Positions 34,490 to 44,590 of a stretch of 64,000 nucleotides of DNA are shown one piece after another. The notes under the pieces are model-generated. The model made no database searches. It was not told where the DNA came from and was given only the letters and a program-made list of their open reading frames with translations. How positions within the stretch are numbered: position 1 is the first letter of the stretch; every line of letters begins with the position of its first letter. Origin of the DNA: Isoetes taiwanensis (taxonomy: Eukaryota; Streptophyta; Lycopodiopsida; Isoetales; Isoetaceae). The stretch is taken from assembly GCA_021234155.1 (NCBI GenBank), contig JAJEKV010000763.1:1-64000 (forward strand), read 5' to 3'. The translations under genes were made by a program, and so were the position numbers.

Positions 34490-35638
34490 ATGGCTTTCAA
34501 CACAGTTTTTTTCGCCCTCGCCCTTGTTTCCCTCAGCTTTGCTTCCGTTCTCGGTGCGAACTTCTTCTTTTCTACCAGATTTGGATTGAATTTTTCTACG
34601 CCGTACAATTAGGGCTTGGTGTAGATCTTTAACAGGTTTTTATCGTTTCAGGAAGCTTGGAATGTGAAGATCTGCCTGTGGAAGATTGTGCTTTTGCCGT
34701 TTCTAGTTCTGGTGCTAGATGTGTTCTTGAGAAATATCTTACACAGGATGATAAGACTGTTTTTCAATGCCAGGTATGTTCTAATTCTTATTCAAATTCT
34801 GACGAATTTTGAATCTTCTACGAACTGATTGAATTTAGCATATCATGCATGTTGCTTGAATGTATTTTAGATATGGTTATATGGATTCTGTAAAGACGTT
34901 TGACTTGTCATGTCTTCTGCATGTTTGCCATTTGAATCATCATGTTCAATTTTAAAGCTTGGACTGGTCAGATTGTTTAAGATCTGAAACTCTTTCTAAG
35001 CTTCTTAACCCTGTTCTTCAGACCTCTAATATTATTGCTGGGAAAGCTGAGGAGTGGGTAGAAACAGACGACTGTTTAAATGCATGTGGTCTGGAGAAGA
35101 TAACTGTGGGCATGTCTTCTGATGGGCTCCTCCAGAAGAAATTTGCTCAGAAGCTATGCTCTCCTGATTGCCAGAACAACTGCCCTAATATTGTTGATCT
35201 CTACATCAAGCTTGCTGCTGGAGAAGGTAAATGAAATGTCCTTTGCAATGTAATGTGTAGGTAATTGCATGTTCTGTTATCTCTAAACAGCCTGAGCCTG
35301 CCCATTACCTCTTCCAAAATGATCCATGTACATTTTGTTGCAACAGTCTGATCCTGCTTCTAAATGCATTTCATCTCATGATCCGTTGTAGATTTTCTTC
35401 CCTTTTCTAGGTCCCTTTTTTACATTTTTTGCAGATTTGCTTTCAGGGGATCAGTACTAACTGTACAAGTAATCTTTCCATTTATGCAGGGGTTTACCTT
35501 CCAGGGGTGTGCAACTTTTTGAAGCCTACTTCCCGCAGACTGATTGGGGAGGTTGAGTTTGACAGAAGTTTAAGCGCCTTACTTACAACCTGGGACCAAG
35601 ATATAGCATCTGCTCCTGCTCCGCTCCCAGAATTTTAG
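34490..35638 (+). CDS. PAR1: PAR1-like secreted cysteine-rich protein, four exons
   Basis: Coding exons are 34490-34553, 34652-34773, 35022-35226 and 35490-35638. They have GT/AG introns (98, 248 and 263 bp; donors GTGCGA, GTATGT, GTAAAT) and stay in frame to give 179 residues. Residues 1-19 or so form a hydrophobic signal peptide (FFALALVSLSFASVLG). The mature part has ten cysteines (26, 34, 45, 61, 80, 84, 108, 112, 116, 138). It carries the family blocks LECEDLP..DCAFAVSSSG.RCVLEK (landmarks LECEDLP and CAFAVSSSG), DDCLNACGL, CSPDC, NCPNIVDLY and LAAGEG. PAR1 proteins are plant-specific, induced by photoassimilate in tobacco, and of unknown biochemical activity; secretion is inferred from the leader. 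The start is the only ATG giving a leader. No damage is visible, and this is the only convincing host gene in the window. Confidence 0.9.
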
Positions 35639-35999
35639 GATCTACAAGGAAGTTATTGTCAGGCTCCACTGTATATACCCTAGGCATTTATTCTACAAAA
35701 AGAGCATCAATTTTCGGTTCTCTCATGATAAAAGTGTGGTGGGTCCTTCCCCGTAAACAAAACCTATATGCATAGCATATTTATTGCTTATTGTTTTTTT
35801 GTGATACATCTAGTCTTTAATTGTTTTAAGTTTGGCAAGTGGAAAAAAGGACTGTTCGCTTTAGTTAAATCTGTATACTTTGTAAGGTGAATATGCTAAT
35901 ATAGATTTTGTGGCGTATCACATGCAAAAGTCTTCACAAAAATTTGTAGAAGATCATGTTGAGAAACTTGTAATAAAATTTAAAGTGGAGAGTTGAAAT
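35639..35999 (+). other. 3' flank of the PAR1 gene with a poly-A signal candidate
   Basis: AT-rich sequence after the stop. An AATAAA at 35972-35977 is about 330 bp downstream and is the best poly-A signal. No other gene feature is seen. Confidence 0.4.
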
Positions 36000-36267
36000 G
36001 AGGAAAGTTCTTCAAAAAAATGCTGCTTTATTTTGCGAAGTAAATGTGGAAGAATTTTTCAAAATGCTCACAAAACCCCTTCAATCATTGTTTTTTCCTA
36101 TGATCAAAATTGAGTCCAACTTCATTTCGTGTTTCTGGAGATTGGCCATATTTATTGAATATGCACGGCAGAAGAAAATTGAACCACACGCCAGAAGAAA
36201 ACTGAAACATGCCAAACTCTTATATACAAATTGCCATGGGATAGTTGCCTAAGCGTAGTAAAAGTTC

Positions 36268-37758
36268 ATGGTAAATGGCAGGGTAGTTAAGATTGAACCA
36301 ACATTTAGGCATGTCAAATGTTGTAGAGAGTGCAAAAGCTGCCATGTTTTCAAACTTTCAATGTTCTTACTGCACTGCTGTCCCAAAGGAAAGAGACTTT
36401 CGCATGAGAGTCTGCAAGAGTTCGAGCTGCAAAACCTTGCCAAGGAAACAAGGATTGAGAATAGAAGCTTGAGAATGGAATTGAGATTATGCAGAATTAG
36501 GACACTTGCATTGTCACTCCGAGACACTTTGTGTGAATCTATGAAACGTGGTGATGTGAATAAGTTTTGTATGGACATTAAAGAGGCCTATTCTCGTGGT
36601 AAGTTTGAAGGCAAGCCTGCATTGTGAAATTTTTTAACTGACATTGCGCAGAATATATCAAGGCCCGGCCATAAAAAGCGGTACAAGCAAACAACTAAGG
36701 AGTTGTTTGAAACAATCAAAATTTGGGGAGGGAGGAGGATGCATAACTTTCTATCCACGAACTTTGGAGGTCCAAGTTTGTCAACAACAAGGCAGTCTAC
36801 AGGTGATGCACTTTGCTACAAGGCTGGAATAAATGAGGAGACATTTGCATACTTGGCTAAGATATATTCCAATCATGTCATGAAAAAAGGCTTGATCCTT
36901 GGAACTGTGCCAACTATTGTGGCCGAGGATGAGACCGTAATCAAGAAGGCCGTGCAATGGTGTGCAAGAGATAATAGTTTGATAGGTTTTTGTGGGTTCA
37001 AAGAGGATCATCATTGTATCACTAATTTTGTAGTTCATGTTGGGAATGGGGAAGAAGGCTACAGAAATATTGTTGATGCATTTGAGATGAATATAGTTGC
37101 ACATTATGCGCGTGTCATTATTGTGAATCCATTACATGCAAGTTTGCCCAAATTGGTTTTGTCCATACAGCTGACATGCAACAGGTTTAACCATGAGGTC
37201 GTGAGATCTCAATGGGATCAGATAGCACATTTCTGGAATTTACACTTGAGAAGCGCGTTAGGTCCACTAATTGGACACTCTTCTGATGGAGATGCACGTC
37301 GGAGGGCTTGCATGTTAGAAAATTACACTTCCTTGAAAGAAACAGGAAGGAAGTTTGCCATTCCATGGGAAGGATGGGTTTTTAGTGCTGCCCTGAAGAA
37401 AGATAGCAGCATACACGGTCTACATGATCAAGATTTCATTCATAATAGTAAGAAGCTCATCAACCCTCTCGACAGTGCATCTCGGAGGCTTTACTTGGGT
37501 GATGAACTCATCACTCTAAATGACGTGTGGCATGTTTTCCACAACTATCAAGGTGAGCATGGTCTTCAAATAGGTGATGTGGAAAGAAGAGACATGCAAA
37601 ATTGGCGAGCTGCCCAGAGGATCTCCTCTCGAAGAGTTCTATTGTGCTTGGAGAAATTACGTGATCCAAAGTCTTGTAATCCAATGCGAACATTGGGGAC
37701 CGAAACGTATCTCTATGTGGTTTCCCTCTTGTTTGGGCTTCCGGGCAGTATACTTTAG
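36268..37758 (+). pseudogene. P-element/THAP9-like transposase-type gene with one in-frame stop
   Basis: One frame is open from 36268 to 37758 except for a TGA at 36625-36627, giving about 496 codons. Residues 35-115 are Leu/Arg/Glu-rich and probably a coiled coil. Next comes a FLTDIAQN...KKRYKQTTKEL region and RRMHNFLSTNFGGPSLSTTR, which resembles the helical block before the catalytic domain of THAP9/P-element transposases. The rest has AEDETVIKKAVQW and SLIGFCG, like the first catalytic-acid region, then GHSSDGDARRR and HNSKKLIN, GEHGLQIGDVERRDMQNW. These fit an RNase-H-fold transposase, but the family assignment is my inference. No zinc-finger THAP domain is present at the N-terminus. No terminal inverted repeats were found. 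Confidence 0.5.
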
Positions 37759-38643
37759 CCTTGCCATGAAGAAAGGAAGAAAGGAAGATCAAACAATCTG
37801 GCCGAGAAATCTAAAAAGAAGGGATGAAGGAAGAATCTGGCGACAAGAGAAGATGAAAATCTTCTCTTATAGGAGCGTCCAAGCGTCCAATCAAAGGGGT
37901 TATGAATGCCATTATGATCATAATGCTACATGCAGGATTGGGGCTCGAAACCCGAGCCATGCAATAATAGATTTTATTTTGTGTTTCTCTGATAGGCAAA
38001 TTACCCTCTTATATGCCATATTATATTATGGGGGTATTATGCCCAATATACCCCCAACATAACATTGAGGTATTTCCTTAACGTATACCCCCAGTATACC
38101 CTACCCATTAAGTATTTCTAAATATCCCGAGCCATATTCTAATATGCCATATGTATTCCCCTATTCCCAACAATCCAAACATTTCCAACCATTCTTTGCA
38201 AGCAATATCCATGAAAAACCCGTGAAAAACATTATGAAATTTCTCTAAACACCATTTTTCCTTTAAATAAGCCTTCGGTATGCAAGCGTCAGTACAAGAT
38301 CGGGTAGGGGTATGTAAAAACGAAGATATTCCATAAGTACATCTACGGTAGGGGGCTTCGAAACTGGCTTTTCCCATTTACGTATGTAGGGGTTTTCCAC
38401 CTCCAAAAAGTCGTATACAGGGGTTTTTTAGTGACCCCTTGCACGCAGATGAGGTATTCCCATATGCCTAGGTGAAACCCCCGGGGTTTATTCCTTGTTG
38501 GCAGATGTATTGAAGAGCCTAGTATGTAATCTATGTTGATGCACGATTCTATGTGCTACATTGAAATGCACTACAATCCATCTTTTCTTGTTGGTTACAT
38601 TTGAGATCTGTTTGAATGTGGATTTTGAAATGGTTTTGCATAG
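37759..38643. other. Gene-free stretch downstream of the transposase-like pseudogene
   Basis: No coding signature. 38000-38170 is rich in short TATGCC and ATACCCCC variants (CCAATATACCCCCAA, GTATACCCCCAGTATACCC). This may be an imperfect short-period repeat. No duplicated ends suggest an element boundary. Confidence 0.35.
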
Positions 38644-39094
38644 GAAATGGGGATGCTAATGGCGCTGAGACAAGTGCATCAATTCAGGAAAAGGTCATAT
38701 TTGGTCATAATCCTCGTGTTCTAAATTGCATTCAAATTTTTTGGCCAGAGGTATGCCATTTTAATTGATAAATTAATAGGTCTCTTTCCTGCTTCTTGAT
38801 ATCATTTTTTTTCACCATATAACTATGAAATTGTACATAGTAGGAGAGTACAATATATATGTATTGATGGCCATACTGATGCTAAGGATCGGCAGAGAAA
38901 ACAATTGAGCTTTTCCAACACAAAATCAAAGTAAGTCTACATACTTGGAGAGAACACCTTTAGAAATTCATATAAGGTCTTTGATGTGTTATTTCAGAGT
39001 GGGGATTACTGCAGGAGATGTTGGGTTCAATTTATCTGCTGCCCAAACAGTTGTGTTCGCTGAGTTGCTAAAGTCAACATCAGAGCTAGTTTAG
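38644..39094 (+). pseudogene. Broken exons of a SMARCAL1/ZRANB3-type SNF2 annealing helicase
   Basis: Three exon-like blocks have splice-like ends: 38644-38750, about 38844-38930 and 38998-39094. Block 2 reads YICIDGHTDAKDRQRKQL and block 3 reads VGITAGDVGFNLSAAQTVVF followed by AELLKSTSELV. Both match the helicase C-terminal domain of plant ZRANB3/SMARCAL1-like proteins (I.IDG.T...RQ and SITAGGVGLDFSSAQNVVFLEL). Block 3 has lost a few residues before ITAG. Its last codon before the donor is TAG where the family has a glutamine (CAG). Block 1 is linked only by splice-like borders. These proteins remodel stalled replication forks; this fragment cannot. It is followed by retrotransposon sequence from about 39200. 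Confidence 0.65.
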
Positions 39095-39235
39095 GTTAGT
39101 TATCATTTGTATTTGTTAAATTTCATATTAAACTTGTTCCATATAATTGGGTGCCATAAGTTCATGTTCTGGCTTTAAAATGGATTATATCAATGTTGTT
39201 TCTTGCACACTGGCTCGTTGTTGGAACAAGCAATC

Positions 39236-39972
39236 CAGATGGGCCGATTACATCCACCTAGTCGAGTTACGTACAATAATACGAAGCAAGAGTCGTCGAA
39301 GATGTCTCCCTCCATGATCAGTTACAGTTATCAATGCTTGACCCCAGTTATGTGGCATAATCTAGAGCCCAAGGTTGAAGTTTCTCAACAGATGTTATCT
39401 GATATGCAGTAGCTAGTGGAAGAAGTGAGAGGATATCTTCTAGCAACAAGGAATCGACAGAAGAGTGTAGCCGACAGACATAGGACCGCAAGAGAGTTCC
39501 AAGTAGGGGACAATGTTTGGCTCAAGATCAAGGCCAAGCAAGCGAAGCTTCGCATCGGCAATTGTAAGAAGCTTGCTCCTAGGTGGGCAGGACCCTTCAA
39601 GATTTTGGAGCGAGTAAGAAGCCAAGCCTACAAGCTCGACTTACCTGCACATCTTAAAGTCCATAAGTTCTTCCATGTGAGCCTGTTGAAGAGGCACACG
39701 CCAAAACCGGAGGAGGTTTTGGAAACTCCAACTTTGAGATGACGGAGGAACAAATTGAAATAGTGCCCGAGTTAATCCTCGACAAGGCATTCAAGAAAAC
39801 GAGAAGGTCTCAATTCCTCCAATATTTGATCAACACGTGGAAGCACTTGCCTGTGGAAGATGCAACTAGGGTATAAAAGCAAGATCTAGAGAAGCAATAC
39901 CCGAACTTTATGAAGGAGTTCGACGGCCGAATCATCTCCGAGCTGGTCGACGCCGACTTGCCAGGTGCTTAG
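39236..39972 (+). pseudogene. Integrase C-terminus and chromodomain of copy 2
   Basis: 39270-39411 gives SSKMSPSMISYSYQCLTPVMW and, after a stop at 39411, 39416-39742 is open for 108 codons. It contains RTAREFQVGDNVWLK, KLAPRWAGPFKILERV, AYKLDLPAHLKVH and FFHVSLLKRH, the GPY/F-type DNA-binding end of gypsy integrases. A different frame from about 39740 reads ILDKAFKKTRRSQFLQYLI and TWKHLPVEDATR...DLEKQYPNFMKEFDGR, the chromodomain-like tail, with one stop near 39876. It is much better preserved than copy 1, so the insertion is probably younger. Confidence 0.85.
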
Positions 39973-40029
39973 CTAGTATAGCAGTAGTGAGGCATATGCG
40001 TTCGGGCTAGTAGAAGTGCATATGCCAAA

Positions 40030-40420
40030 GTCTTGAATATAGGCGATGATGAGATACGCTCTAAAGGCATTCTCTAGGCCACCATGCACCAAGAGTGCGC
40101 ATGACCAGGAGGGTCATGAGAGAGGAAGAGCGGCATGGTGGGCGATGATGAGACCATCATTCGGATGATCCCTATGCCACAATGCAGGGCACGCGCACCT
40201 AACCATAGGGGGTCATGGTGAGATATGAGTGATCATGCGCGATGATGGGATCATGAGACGTTCCCTAGCTTAAACCCTCAGGGGCATGAGGCACTGTGGG
40301 TGTACTCGATCAAGGAGATCGCGTACAAGGTAACACCTGATCATGAGCAATGATAGGATCATCTTAAATGGTCCTTAAGCTCAAATCCTTATGGGGCCAT
40401 GATCGAGTGCAAGGTAGTAG
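40030..40420 (+). repeat. Imperfect tandem repeat of about 100 bp inside chromovirus copy 2
   Basis: The GCGATGATGRGAYCAT motif recurs at about 40042, 40142, 40239 and 40351, each in a similar surrounding (ATGAG, CCCTCAGGGG/ CCTTATGGGG). Such repeats between coding region and LTR are common in gypsy elements, and this marks the untranslated part. Confidence 0.5.
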
Positions 40421-40835
40421 GCTAACCTTGAGCTAGTAGTTCGGCTCAAGGATATAATTAGGCGGGTGGTCCCCTAAAACCACAAACTTATTAACTAAAC
40501 TAACGTAATGTGCTACTTGTGCAGGCCAGTGAAATGGGAGCATAGACGAGGAAGCACATTACGGGAAGATGGGAGTCATAATTTAGACTTAAATTATTGA
40601 CCCTAATAACTATTGTGATAATGTTTTGAATTTATTATAATGAGTAAACCTTGTGAAGGCTATATAATTTTGTATAGGTACAAATATAGCCTATGATACG
40701 TATTAATTACTTAATAAGAAGTTGATCATTTCATTAAAGTCCAAAGTTATATGTTCATGTATGTTCTTGCAGGTTTAGTGTAGGTACGCCATCTTAGCGT
40801 AATGCTGAGGACAGCATTATCTTAAGGGGGGAGAA

Positions 40836-42434
40836 TGTGACGTTCCAGGGAAATATACGCCATAAATACATATATTTCTTGGTCTGTCACTATACAAGTC
40901 TATCTCCATAGCCTTGTATACCTTAGTTAGTAGCACTAGGGGGCATGACTAAGTTATACATATAACTTAGCCAACCTTAGGCTAAGACCATTTTCCACAT
41001 GGCCTTAACCTATTGGGCTCCCGCCACACGGAAGCACCAAATGGCCAAACCCTAACCCTAGGCCATTTTTCTGGCTCCAACAGTCTTGGAACCTTGTTCG
41101 TGCTCGAAACTCTGTTTCGAGAACTGTTTGCTGTGGCACAGCATACCACAGTAGCCCCCGGAGCGTGCATGCATCAGTAGGAGTGGGAGCTATGTTGAAC
41201 CCCTTGAAGGCCATGGAGATGCCAGGAGCAGGTGGGAGTTCATCAGGAGCAGGTACTTGGGTTAGAGTTCTTTGTAGATCATTTGGAAGTTAGGACTCCA
41301 AATGAGTTAGCATTTCGTGTCTCTACTACAACCTTCCTAGAACCCTCAGTTTAGATCTTGAACCCGAATCAATGAACCTTAACTGTAAGTTAGATGTGTA
41401 TGATTAGATTTAGATATTACTCTCATTATTATCATGTTATGTGGATATGTGATATTGGTTGATCATGTTTGCTCCTCTTGTATTGGGAAGGGGGGTGGAG
41501 GCCTAGTAGCCATTACTTAGTGATGCTCCTAGTTTAGACCCCTTAGTTCCTATTTTATGCGGCCTGTGCATAAGAACCCACCGGGCTACGGGGGCTATGA
41601 TGTGACTCAACACTTGATAACGGGGCTAGAGGCAAAGTGGAGGGGGGTCCCTGTTGAGCGCGGCTACTGGGGACCCCAGAGCAGGCTAGGCCTATAGCCG
41701 ATCACTTCGAGTAGGCCGGGTATGGGTCCGACACCTCCTGTGACAATGGTGTCGCCCTGCCTCTCAAGAGTTGCAGGTGTTGGCCTGGCTCTTGTTTTGG
41801 GGGGTTCAGTTGGGTAAGAATCGTGTGTCACCACGATTCTCTAGCCGCCCACGGAACCTCTAGACCTGGGGAAGGGGAGGCGGGACCCTTCCTGCCTCGT
41901 CGGATCGGGGAGATGCAACTCGGAGTAGTCTCGATGGGTGATACCATGAGATTGCATATCCAGAAGGCTAGAGTCACACCAGAGCCCGATCTAGCCCATC
42001 TGCAAAGTATGCACAGGAGGGGCGGATGGAGTGGTCAACCCTAGCCATTGTCTATAGCCAGCCTTGCCATTGTTATGCTTCGGTCTGCTCTATCTTGTGT
42101 CCTAGCCGTCAATCTACCTCCCTATGAGTCCGAGCCTTGGGTAGGAGCTCTCATGTAGCTTATGTTTATCTCTATTGTATCTCTAGATGTATGGATGTGC
42201 TACCCTTCGAGGTAGTTTGATGTATTATTGTTGTTGCTAGTTCTGACATTGTTTATGCTTCCGCATAGGAGCCCATAGGGGAAGGGCACGCAAGACACCT
42301 TCATGTCCCCTTCCCACACTAGGGATACCCTGGAGTGCCGGATAGACGGAGGGCCCGTGCAGTCGAAGGACCGGATGGGGGATTTCCTACTGCGTATGCG
42401 GCTGGGCGTCGTATATTTTGTAGGGAGCGTCACA
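40836..42434 (+). repeat. 3' LTR of chromovirus copy 2
   Basis: It starts TGTGACGTTCCAGGG right after the purine tract and ends GGGAGCGTCACA, so the termini are inverted TGTGACG...CGTCACA. Length is 1599 bp. This is the reference copy for the minus-strand LTR (25726-32190) and shares blocks with the other plus-strand LTRs. The following base run, TTAGCTCATTGGG, is host flank. Confidence 0.9.
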
Positions 42435-43936
42435 TTAGCTCATTGGGTATATTGGATAAAGTAGACTTATTAGGACACTAAATTATTTTGATAGAGTTTC
42501 GAGCCCCCCTATTTTATATTTTAAAACCTTAGGCAAAGCCGTATAGAATTTCGATATTCCCTCAAAACCTTAGGCGAACTCGTATTTCATATTTCAAAAT
42601 CATAGGCGTCTCCAATCATATATGACCTTAAGCGGAACGAGAGGTGCCCAGAGGCCCCAACACACGCTCTGGGCCGTAGGATCGACGGATTTGACGACTG
42701 TGGTAGTCCAGGGTGCACCTCGTTTAGAATATCTAGCATAATAACAGGGGGTTTCTTTTGTATTTTTGTACACTTTTTTCAATGGTTTTTATATGATTTC
42801 GTGGCCGTATTACATGAGGTGTACTAATTGGTACATCTAGAGTGTGCCAGATATTTGCATGCAACTTGTGCTAATTCGTTTTTGCCTTTCTTAATGGTCA
42901 AGATCAAAAGGCTTACAACAAAAGCCCTCTTTAAAAAAGACATAAAAGCCCTTTTCAACAATAAAAGGGCTCTGATATATGTCTGAGCTTGCCTCTTTTC
43001 TTGAGCAGAACTCTTATTAAGATAAAGTTCAGAGGACCTCATAACGCTCTCATGTTATTGTATGTTGTTCCTAGTTGCTGCAGATCCTAATGTTGCTGAA
43101 TTTTTGGTTTCTTATGATCTAATACCTCATTTCATGATTTGTTACATGTACTGTATTTTTAGTTTTTCCTAGCTCAAACTTGCAAATATTTCGTTTCGGC
43201 AATCATGATAATGAAGACATCTTGAGCAAGTTCAATATGAAATGTATTCTGCCTTAGGGAGATCACTTTCTGGAAGGTAACCATAAAATGTGATGTCCAT
43301 GTTTTGGCATTTGCTAGCTCTGAAGACTGTCAATGAGCTCTTTAGCAACCAGTTGGTCCCACCTGATGGGGGAGGGGTTTGAGGATATGCTGTTGATCCC
43401 ATTGCAGTTGTAGACAGATGTGTGTTGCAGATGGTTGTGGATGTTCTTACATACTATATAGGCACATCATGAAGATGATTTGTGCCAAGATTTTGGTTTG
43501 TATTGAATGAATTATGCACGCTTGGAACTGCTTGTTGCACTAGTGTTGAGCAAATACAAATGACAAGCAAAACGGAAGAAATCATAATCCTCCATGCTGA
43601 TTATTTTTTATCGGGATGTATAGAACCCTATTAACTATTCAATTCAATTCTAACTGGAATGTGTGGTGTTTTCCAGCTCTTTTGCATAGATATTCAGTTT
43701 TCTAAGCAAATTATGTGTATGGATGGATGATTATGCATCATAGCTTGTACATCATGTTTCACATGCAAAGGCATTACCTGCGTATTGTTAAAGTTTCATA
43801 AAACTGTCTTCAATCTCAGCTTGCAAAGGAATGTTTGTGCGCAATTATATGAAGCTACTAATTTTGTTGTGTTTAATGTGAGTTTGCAAGGTAATGCTAG
43901 ATATTGTACTTGTAGCTTTGTGGGTCAAAATTTAGA
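42435..43936. other. Gene-free stretch after chromovirus copy 2
   Basis: No convincing gene. 42870-43040 contains repeated AAAGCCCTYTT blocks that can pair (AAAAGCCCTTTTCAACAATAAAAGGGCT, landmark at about 42946-42972). 43310-43460 has a short reading of about 40 codons (TVNELFSNQLVPPDGGG, YAVDPIAVVDRCVLQMVVDV) with codon-like conservation but no family I can name, and it is interrupted by a stop. It might be an exon remnant. Confidence 0.35.
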
Positions 43937-44045
43937 GCTAGAAGCAACATGCATCATCAGTTAGATTTTGGCCCTTTGGAGTACCCAGGTTCGATTCCCA
44001 GAAGATCTTTACTTTTGTATGATATTCAAAAATGTGTATAAGAGG
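43937..44045 (+). repeat. Dispersed repeat with a B-box-like motif (copy 2)
   Basis: CTAGAAGCAACATGCATCATC and AGGTTCGATTCCCAGAAG correspond in order and spacing to the repeat at 19138-19260. GGTTCGATTCC is a perfect pol III B box. It is probably an old tRNA-related SINE; no poly-A is clear. Confidence 0.5.
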
Positions 44046-44149
44046 TGCTTGTATCATATTGTAAATGTGTTAAGATGATGTTGTGTTGCATATTCGGAAA
44101 GATATGCCAACGACTTGGTTTACATAAGCAACCAAGACCCAATTTTTTT

Positions 44150-44590
44150 TTGAATAAATACAATTCATTACATTTGGGCCTTTTGGTTCGTTGAAGGTCC
44201 CGAAGGGGCCAAAATTGTTTTTAGGTATAAAACAAACCATTACATTCCACACTTTTTAATAAAATTCCCCCTTAAACCCCCTTTGGTTTGGGTGCATATT
44301 CGCACGGGGGGTGACGTACGGCAGGGAGAGCCCCTAAAATCATGTTATACATGTACAAAATCAACACCATATAGTACATTGCCTCAAATCTTATAAGTCG
44401 TATTTAATTAAAGTGGGACAAATCTTGCATTTTGGGACTCGGACTGAAAATGGGACTCACACCCCATAATTTTTTTTTTTGAATTGATTGCTTGAATAGA
44501 ATTACAGATCACACACAAAGAATTGGGTTACTTGTTTTCCTCATAAATTTTACAAACCACTAGTTGAGAAAGTTTTCAAGCTTCTCAATA
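44150..44590. repeat. Dispersed repeat related to the inverted repeat at 17 kb
   Basis: 44240-44400 is the reverse complement of about 17190-17350: CCCCCTTTGGTTTGGGTGCA, CGCACGGGGGG, GAGAGCCCCTAAAA and TTATACATGTACAAAAT are shared. At 17 kb this sequence is present as a head-to-head pair; here it is single. T runs at 44143-44151 and 44470-44481 flank it. The family was not identified. Confidence 0.7.

Larger units (their letters stand above)
39203..42434 (+). mobile_element. Chromovirus copy 2: integrase end, chromodomain and 3' LTR
   Basis: Only the 3' portion of a plus-strand Ty3/gypsy element is present: integrase C-terminal region (39236-39742), chromodomain-like tail (39740-39972), a non-coding part with an imperfect tandem repeat (40030-40420), a purine tract (CTTAAGGGGGGAGAA, ending at 40835) and the 3' LTR. 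It belongs to the same family as copy 1 through the SS.MSP.MI.Y.YQCLTP block and the LTR. Nothing of RT, RNase H or gag lies to the left, where helicase exons occur instead. Confidence 0.85.
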
